Assembly (NCBI GenBank): GCA_001004885.1
Contig: LCRX01000008.1
Coordinates: 1 to 45,949, forward strand
Direction of reading: 5' to 3'
Length of the DNA: 45,949 nt
Source of the DNA: Candidatus Magasanikbacteria bacterium GW2011_GWA2_56_11
GTDB taxonomy: Bacteria; Patescibacteriota; Patescibacteriia; Magasanikbacterales; UBA922
Made by a program: the position numbers and the translations under genes. Below are positions 40,216 through 45,949 of the stretch, one piece after another. The notes beneath the pieces are model-generated. The model was given only the letters and a program-made list of their open reading frames with translations, ran no database searches and was not told where the DNA came from. Numbering within the stretch: position 1 is the first letter of the stretch; every line of letters begins with the position of its first letter.

Positions 40216-43200
40216 ATGTTCCGTCCCGCTAAACCCCTCTTAATTCTGGTCGTCGGCCTCATGGCCCTTTTGGAGTTTGCTCCGGCCTTGGCCGCTACCA
40301 GAGCGCCGGCCGCACCTGTTCCCGTGTCGTTCGGGGCAGATCAGACGGCCGATTTACCTAAACCGGCCGTATCGGTTACTACCGTCTGGTCAGCCGTCAA
40401 CTGGGATGCCGAAGTAGTGCTTTTGCCGGCGCTGGAAGAGACGGCTCGCGGACGGAGGGTCCTGCTTGATGCAGGGCGAAACGCGGAGGCGGCGGCCCTA
40501 TCTCCGGAGCGTGTCAGCCTGAGCGACGAGCGGGCGCTGGAGTACTACCGCGTGCCTGGAGATATCCGCGCGCTGGTACGGGAATACCGTAAATCCGCTG
40601 CCGGCTTGATGGGCGAGGCGCGGACAAGACGCTTGGAGGCTCTTCAGTCAGAGATCAAGGCCCGGACGGCGCCCGGTCGAGCGGCACCGTCGCCGGTCAT
40701 GCAAGATCTCTCAGCCGATGCGGGCGCCATGATCGATGTTGGATCCGCCTCGCAGCTTAAGGGGCTGCAGCTGATCGGGGGGCGAGAAGCGCGGTTGTTG
40801 AAAGAAGGTGTCAGCGTCCGCCTCAACGCGCCGGGTACAGCCGACAGGCACCCGCTCCTGCGCGTAACACTGCCGGCCATACAAAAAGCGCAACGTCAAT
40901 CAACCGCGGACCGAGAGAACCAGGACGCGGCAGGACGCGTCAGCTGGTATGATCGGGCAGTTAGCTACGTCAAGGGCCTTTTTATCGCCGCACCGGTATT
41001 GGCGGATGATCCCACGCCGATTATGGCGTATTACGCCGGCATCGAGGAGCGGACGATGGACTACATTTTGTATCATCTCGCGCAAACCCAAAATGCCGAC
41101 GGCAGTTTCGGGGCGTATAACCAGTATGAATTGACCGGTAATGTTGTCCTTCTCCTGTCTGAATTCGGGCGCACCGCGAGCGGCCAGTACAGTCTGGCGC
41201 TTAACTATTTGAAGACGGCTACCCCGCAAAACAATCGCGAAAAGGCGCTCAAAGCGCGGCTTATGTATGGCTTGGGCGAACCGTACCAGGCCATCCTCGA
41301 CGAGCTCGCGTCCGAACAGAACGCCGAGAACGGCGGTTGGGGGCTTACGCCGGGCTACGAGAGCGATGTCTTGACGACGCTCGAGGTCGTGATCGCGTAC
41401 GCGGTCTCGAACTACGGAGTTTCCGACAAACTGCCGGCCGGGCTCGCGTACGTGTCCAACCGGATTGGTTCCGACGGCGCTATGCATTACACGCCTGGCA
41501 GCCAGCCGAGTTATTATCTTATGAGTGAGACGCTCCGCTATCTCGCGCCGTTTGCCGATTATACTGTTTCGGACGGCGTGAATCAGGTGAGCATCCAAAG
41601 TAAAATTGACGCCATTTTAAATTTTTTGAAAGCGCATTACGATGAGGCCGCGGGTACGCTCGATTATTCGAGCGGTCTCGGCGACAAACTGGCGGTCCTC
41701 GACGCTCTGCAGACTTACGACACGGCGCCGGGCAAGCAGCAAGCGCTCTGGGACGAGACCATAGAGCAGCAAAGCGGTGATGGCAGCTTCGGAGACTCGC
41801 TTTATGACACGATATTAGCGCTGCGCTCGTTTCCCGAACCGGACTTGGAGATTACGACCGTAACGCCGAACGGACAGCTCGCTAATTACGCCCCGCTCAG
41901 CCTCACCTTTACTGTCAAAAATGTCGGCTATGCCCCTTCTGGCCAGTCTTTTATTTATTCTTTTGTCGACAAGGTGAGGATAGGCGACTCCATTGACTGC
42001 CTGGCTAACGGGCTAGTCTTAGAGCCCAACGCTGTCGGCACTCTGACTGCGGGTTACAGTACCGACAGCTTTATCGGCGATACAAACTTTTTGTTTTATG
42101 TTGAGGGCGCGGAAGACGCCGATCATGGTAACGACTGGCACGAAACAACTCTGGCTTTTGCCGGCGGGCAAAACGGCCAGCCGGCCCTGCCGATGTACTA
42201 CATCGCCCAGCAGTACGACAACGGCGGCGCGCCCGGTCTCAATGTCCGCTGGGCCACGAAATCCGATCCCAACCGCCTGAACTATGTGATCATGTTCCGG
42301 CCGCAAGGCACGAGCGGGTGGAGTTACTACGGGATAAGCAACTCGTGGAATGGAGCTTTTTTGACTGGCGCTTTTGCCGAAGGGGCGGTTTATGAAGTAA
42401 CGGCCGGCGTTCTCCACCAGGATGGGGCCACGGTTACCTATTTTACCAATCCGACTTCGGTCAAGGTAACCGGCAGCGAGACGCTTTATCGCGGCGGCGC
42501 GACCGGCCAAGTCACGCTGGACAGCGGGCCGACCGCCGATGTTTCCACCTGGGGTTACTCGGTTTCGGACAGAGCCGACGCTGCCGGCGTTGTGGAATAC
42601 GCCAATGTCCCCAACGGGACAACCGCGATCCGCGCGTACGAGTATCACCTGGATTCGCTCTGGACAAGAATCGCGGTTCCTGTATCGGCCACTACGACCG
42701 GCGCGCGGATTTTTACGCGTTTGAAGCCGGATACGGCGCCGCCTGTGGTGGATGGTTTTGAAATTCGGTATAAGAGCAACTTGATAGTGAAAAATAAAAA
42801 GGAAGTCGAGTTGTTCGTCTGGGGCTCGGATGACGTGGCGATAAAAGAGGCTGCATTTTATTTGTGGGACCCGGCCGAGAGCGCCTGGCAGTTTTTGGGT
42901 GCGTACGCCATGCAGAATAGTTACCAGGCTCTATTCCCATGGTATGTCCCGGAGGGCTTATTGGGCTCTGGTTATAAGGTAAAGGCTGTTTTACGAGACT
43001 ACCAGGGCAATCTGTCCGCCGAAAAAGAATGGGGACCGTTTACCGTTATTGACGGCGCGCCGCCAGCGTTTGCCTTTACCTCGCCCGTTGGGGGCGAGAA
43101 TTTGGCCCTGGGATCGGAGGCAGCGATTACCTGGGCTACCCAAGCGGTAAATAACGTATCCAAAGTAAGCCTTTATCTGCTGCGCGAGGACGGCTATGTC

Positions 43201-45456
43201 ATGCAGAACAAGTCCGATATCTCCAACACCGGCTCGTATCTCTGGAAGCTGCCGGCAGAGGCGAATTTTGCCGGGGAGAACATGCGTTGGCGTATCTTGG
43301 GCAGCGATGACGTGAACTACGAGACCGGACAGACCGAAAGTGCTTCATTTAATTTGGTGGACGTTTCGGCGCAACCGCCGGCTCCGTGGGGTTCTGTCAC
43401 CATTCCTTTCGCCTCGACCGCTTACACGCCGGCCGGCGGCGACATCCAGCGGGCAGAATTGGCTGTCGGCAGCGATGGCCGGCTGCATGCGCTTTACCGG
43501 TATACGCATGATATTATCGCCGAGCCGAGAATATTTACCGAGCAGCTGTACTACGCCGTGCGCAGTTTGTCCGGTGAGTGGGGGAACCCCGAGCTGGTTT
43601 ACGAGAAAGTGTGGACGACCGATTATAGTTTCACCGGCGTTCGCTCCATTTACGATTTCAAGTTCGCTCTTGACGCATCCGACCGGCCGCATATTGTCTG
43701 GCAGGATAGCTCCAGCGGCGGCTGTTCCGGCTTTAACAGCCAGGAGATATGGTATCGTTCGTTTTCCGGCGCTGCCTGGTCGGAGCCGTTATCCTTGTCG
43801 GCCAATGAAACCGAATCCCTGTTTCCTGATTTTTCTTTGGACAGCCAGGGACAAGTTCATGTAGCGTGGCTTGACGGGCTGGTTTGGGATGGCAATTGCA
43901 ACGCCAGCGGTTCCCACACTCTGCGCTACCGCGTCCGCTCCGAAACCGGAAACTGGAGCGGTACGGAGACTTTGAGTCCAGACCCATATCCTGGAGAACC
44001 GCAAATAACAGCGACGAGTGACGGAACCGTACACCTCGTATCCGGTCTGGGTAGTTTGTCAGAAACCGGATACCTGCGCCGCGTTAATGGCGTCTGGTCT
44101 GCACCGGTGAGCATCGCCCCAGTTTACCCAAATTGGCCGGAATTAGAAAAAGGCGCCACTTCCACCTGGCATTATGTTTATCGGCAATACTACAGCGACC
44201 CGGTTACCGGAGTCGGCCGTTCGCGGTTGATGTATGTATTTTTCAACGGTACGGATTGGCTTCCGGCGGTCGAGGTAACGCCGAACAGCGGCGGTTACAC
44301 TGGCGAATATCCGGCTTTGGCCGTGGACGCGGCGAACAACCCGCAAATATTGTACGAGAATAACACGAATCTGCCGACCGGATCGGAGCGCTCGGTTAAA
44401 TGGGTAACACGAAATGCGGACGGACTCTGGACCAGTCCTGTGCCAGCCAGTCGGCCAAGCCAGTATGTGGGCAGCGACAGCTTAAGAGCGGCTTACGTGA
44501 AAAATACAGAAGAACTCGCCGTGGTGTGGGCAAGCGGCTACAATTATTCGCAACAACTGCATTTCAACCGGGCCGACTTAAATGGGCCTCCCGCCATATC
44601 AGGCCTGTCATCGTACCCGTCAGTACTCGCGGCCGGAGAGACCCAGGTGACGGTAACGGCTACGTTTAACGACGCGGGGTCTAACATCCTCAAGGCTGAG
44701 TATTATTACACCAACAGCGTCGGAGCGTCCTCGACGCCCGCGGCTATGAGTCCGGTAGACGGCGCTTATGACAGTCAGTTGGAAACCGTCCGGGCGGTCG
44801 TTGACACCTCTATGTGGACGACTGCCGCCGGTCCGTATACTATTTTTGTCCGCGCTCGCGATGCTACCGGCAAGTGGTCGGAGTATACGGCCTTGGATAT
44901 TAAGGTGCCGACCGGGAATACCATGTACGGCGTCGGGCTCGGACATTGGCAGTTCGATGAACTTGATTGGAAGGGCACGAAAGGAGAAGTTCTGGATGTT
45001 TCCGGCAGCAATAACCACGCGACCGCGACAGGCGGATCTTTGACCACAACTACTCCAGAGGTGGCGCCGGGCAGGGTAGCCTATCTCGATGGCATTGATG
45101 ACGGCATCGCTACCCTGATTCCCTATACAAACGGCACAGACCTAACCGTGAGCGCTTGGTATAAGATGATGTCGCCGGTGCCGTCCAGGCTGGCGCTCGT
45201 GGGCGGCACGAATGGCGGCCGGTTTGAAGCGTATGTTGATAACGGTAAGCCTGGTTGCCGCGTCTGGGACACTGCCGACCGGTCGATTTTTGCCGATGAG
45301 CCGGCGGTCGGCGGGTGGCACCAGGTAACCTGCGTCCAGGTCTACGGCGCTAACCCCAGCACCAAGCTCTACGTTGACGGCGTGCTCAAGAAAACCGTGC
45401 CGTACGCATCGGTAGCAGTTTACCCTGCAGAAAGGTATTTACGGAACGGTAACTGA
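40216..45456 (+). CDS. Giant exported surface protein (frameshifted)
   Basis: The 1746 residues read before a stop include a signal peptide (LLILVVGLMALLEFAPALA), a 250-residue N-terminal region, terpenoid-cyclase/prenyltransferase-like helical repeats at about 275-540 (QTQNADGSFGAY, NAENGGWGL, QQSGDGSFGDS), a CARDB-type domain (about 550-640, LSLTFTVKNVGYAPSG), FN3/Ig-like segments, a region of repeated 'sequence W-hydrophobic' blades at about 1070-1460 suggestive of a beta-propeller, and a LamG/concanavalin-type domain (about 1570-1740, HWQFDELDWKG ... LYVDGVLKKTV). No enzyme motif is evident. The stop at 45454-45456 follows a likely one-base insertion; translation in the next frame continues into a second LamG domain. 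Adhesion or binding is inferred. Confidence 0.75.
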   Translation: MFRPAKPLLILVVGLMALLEFAPALAATRAPAAPVPVSFGADQTADLPKPAVSVTTVWSAVNWDAEVVLLPALEETARGRRVLLDAGRNAEAAALSPERVSLSDERALEYYRVPGDIRALVREYRKSAAGLMGEARTRRLEALQSEIKARTAPGRAAPSPVMQDLSADAGAMIDVGSASQLKGLQLIGGREARLLKEGVSVRLNAPGTADRHPLLRVTLPAIQKAQRQSTADRENQDAAGRVSWYDRAVSYVKGLFIAAPVLADDPTPIMAYYAGIEERTMDYILYHLAQTQNADGSFGAYNQYELTGNVVLLLSEFGRTASGQYSLALNYLKTATPQNNREKALKARLMYGLGEPYQAILDELASEQNAENGGWGLTPGYESDVLTTLEVVIAYAVSNYGVSDKLPAGLAYVSNRIGSDGAMHYTPGSQPSYYLMSETLRYLAPFADYTVSDGVNQVSIQSKIDAILNFLKAHYDEAAGTLDYSSGLGDKLAVLDALQTYDTAPGKQQALWDETIEQQSGDGSFGDSLYDTILALRSFPEPDLEITTVTPNGQLANYAPLSLTFTVKNVGYAPSGQSFIYSFVDKVRIGDSIDCLANGLVLEPNAVGTLTAGYSTDSFIGDTNFLFYVEGAEDADHGNDWHETTLAFAGGQNGQPALPMYYIAQQYDNGGAPGLNVRWATKSDPNRLNYVIMFRPQGTSGWSYYGISNSWNGAFLTGAFAEGAVYEVTAGVLHQDGATVTYFTNPTSVKVTGSETLYRGGATGQVTLDSGPTADVSTWGYSVSDRADAAGVVEYANVPNGTTAIRAYEYHLDSLWTRIAVPVSATTTGARIFTRLKPDTAPPVVDGFEIRYKSNLIVKNKKEVELFVWGSDDVAIKEAAFYLWDPAESAWQFLGAYAMQNSYQALFPWYVPEGLLGSGYKVKAVLRDYQGNLSAEKEWGPFTVIDGAPPAFAFTSPVGGENLALGSEAAITWATQAVNNVSKVSLYLLREDGYVMQNKSDISNTGSYLWKLPAEANFAGENMRWRILGSDDVNYETGQTESASFNLVDVSAQPPAPWGSVTIPFASTAYTPAGGDIQRAELAVGSDGRLHALYRYTHDIIAEPRIFTEQLYYAVRSLSGEWGNPELVYEKVWTTDYSFTGVRSIYDFKFALDASDRPHIVWQDSSSGGCSGFNSQEIWYRSFSGAAWSEPLSLSANETESLFPDFSLDSQGQVHVAWLDGLVWDGNCNASGSHTLRYRVRSETGNWSGTETLSPDPYPGEPQITATSDGTVHLVSGLGSLSETGYLRRVNGVWSAPVSIAPVYPNWPELEKGATSTWHYVYRQYYSDPVTGVGRSRLMYVFFNGTDWLPAVEVTPNSGGYTGEYPALAVDAANNPQILYENNTNLPTGSERSVKWVTRNADGLWTSPVPASRPSQYVGSDSLRAAYVKNTEELAVVWASGYNYSQQLHFNRADLNGPPAISGLSSYPSVLAAGETQVTVTATFNDAGSNILKAEYYYTNSVGASSTPAAMSPVDGAYDSQLETVRAVVDTSMWTTAAGPYTIFVRARDATGKWSEYTALDIKVPTGNTMYGVGLGHWQFDELDWKGTKGEVLDVSGSNNHATATGGSLTTTTPEVAPGRVAYLDGIDDGIATLIPYTNGTDLTVSAWYKMMSPVPSRLALVGGTNGGRFEAYVDNGKPGCRVWDTADRSIFADEPAVGGWHQVTCVQVYGANPSTKLYVDGVLKKTVPYASVAVYPAERYLRNGN
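45316..45414 (+). repeat. 99-base perfect direct repeat, copy 1
   Basis: Identical over 99 bases to 45851-45949. Encodes the end of a LamG domain. Confidence 0.95.
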
Positions 45457-45949
45457 ACCGGTATCAGCTGTCGTCGGGTACTGGAAGTTTGATGACGCAG
45501 TGTGGAGCGGAGCCAAAGGAGAAGTAAAAGACAGTTCTCTGCTTGGCAGCCATGGCACGGCCGGGGGCGGGGCCAATACCACCACCACTCTTAGCCTGGC
45601 CGACAATCGCGCGGGTGCATTTGACGGAGTGGACGATTATGTGGCTACACCGGTGAGTTATTCGGGCCAAACTCCGGTTAGCGTGTCTGCCTGGTATGCC
45701 ACCGAGAACACCAGCGCTTCGCGCATGGCTCTGGTAGGCGGTAACAACGGCGGCCGGTTTGAAGTCTATGTTCATCAGGGCCGTCCAGGTTGCCGCGTCT
45801 GGGACACTGCCGACCGGTCTATTTATACCGATGAAATTTATGCCGGTAGTTGGCACCAGGTAACCTGCGTCCAGGTCTACGGCGCTAACCCCAGCACCAA
45901 GCTCTACGTTGACGGCGTGCTCAAGAAAACCGTGCCGTACGCATCGGTA
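45434..45949 (+). pseudogene. Continuation of the giant surface protein in another frame, partial
   Basis: The +1 frame from 45434 is open to the window end (172 codons) and encodes a second LamG domain (GYWKFDDAVWSGAKGEVKDS ... LYVDGVLKKTVPYASV) closely like the one before the stop. Dropping one A from the run gcagaaagg at 45427-45435 joins the two frames. It is either a real disabling frameshift or an assembly/sequencing indel; the gene runs off the window. Confidence 0.7.
45851..45949 (+). repeat. 99-base perfect direct repeat, copy 2, at window end
   Basis: The window's last base is the last base of the match to 45316-45414, which points to an assembly break at an unresolved repeat. Confidence 0.95.

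Overview
This window looks like one end of a contig from an uncultivated Candidate Phyla Radiation (Patescibacteria) bacterium, probably of the Parcubacteria type. Inferred grounds: a DUF4012 membrane protein, several very large Sec-exported proteins of unknown function, a FemAB-type peptidoglycan bridge enzyme beside cell-wall enzymes, a small DUF4015 glycosidase-like protein, and few classical Shine-Dalgarno sites. TGA is used as a stop (for example at 12596-12598 and 34386-34388), which argues against the code-25 lineages.

Left block (1-5.4 kb): add, a small unknown protein, a nested tRNA locus, a PAP2 phosphatase, a sugar-phosphate nucleotidyltransferase, mltG and the first two thirds of queA. 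From about 1.25 to 5.4 kb the DNA is AT-rich. It becomes strongly GC-rich inside queA near 5.4 kb and stays so to the end. At 1917-2153 (minus) a complete tRNA-Ile(UAU) lies inside the anticodon loop of a second tRNA-Ile(UAU); this is the most unusual structure in the window.

Middle (5.8-20 kb): envelope genes (exported Ig-like protein, GT4 glycosyltransferase, DUF4012 protein, membrane-anchored repeat protein), tRNA-Arg(UCG) and tRNA-Lys(CUU), a minus-strand rpmF-nusB-rnc cluster, then femAB-tsaC and a DUF4015/PMT-type glycosyltransferase/ksgA cluster. An 84-base repeat able to fold as a pseudoknot precedes both femAB and the DUF4015 gene.

20-34.4 kb: a calcium-binding-repeat membrane protein followed by a 2875-residue exported protein with about one hundred cysteines, a minus-strand lipoprotein, and an aspS-scpA-scpB-D,D-carboxypeptidase operon.

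34.4-45.9 kb: a small basic protein gene on the minus strand, then a structured 5' leader with an internal terminator, a 1519-residue exported protein ending in an EndoU-like ribonuclease domain, and an adjacent candidate immunity gene. Together these form a polymorphic toxin-immunity module. The window ends in a second giant surface protein (terpenoid-cyclase-like repeats, CARDB, LamG) that is frameshifted and stops exactly at the end of a 99-base perfect repeat, so the assembly probably broke there.
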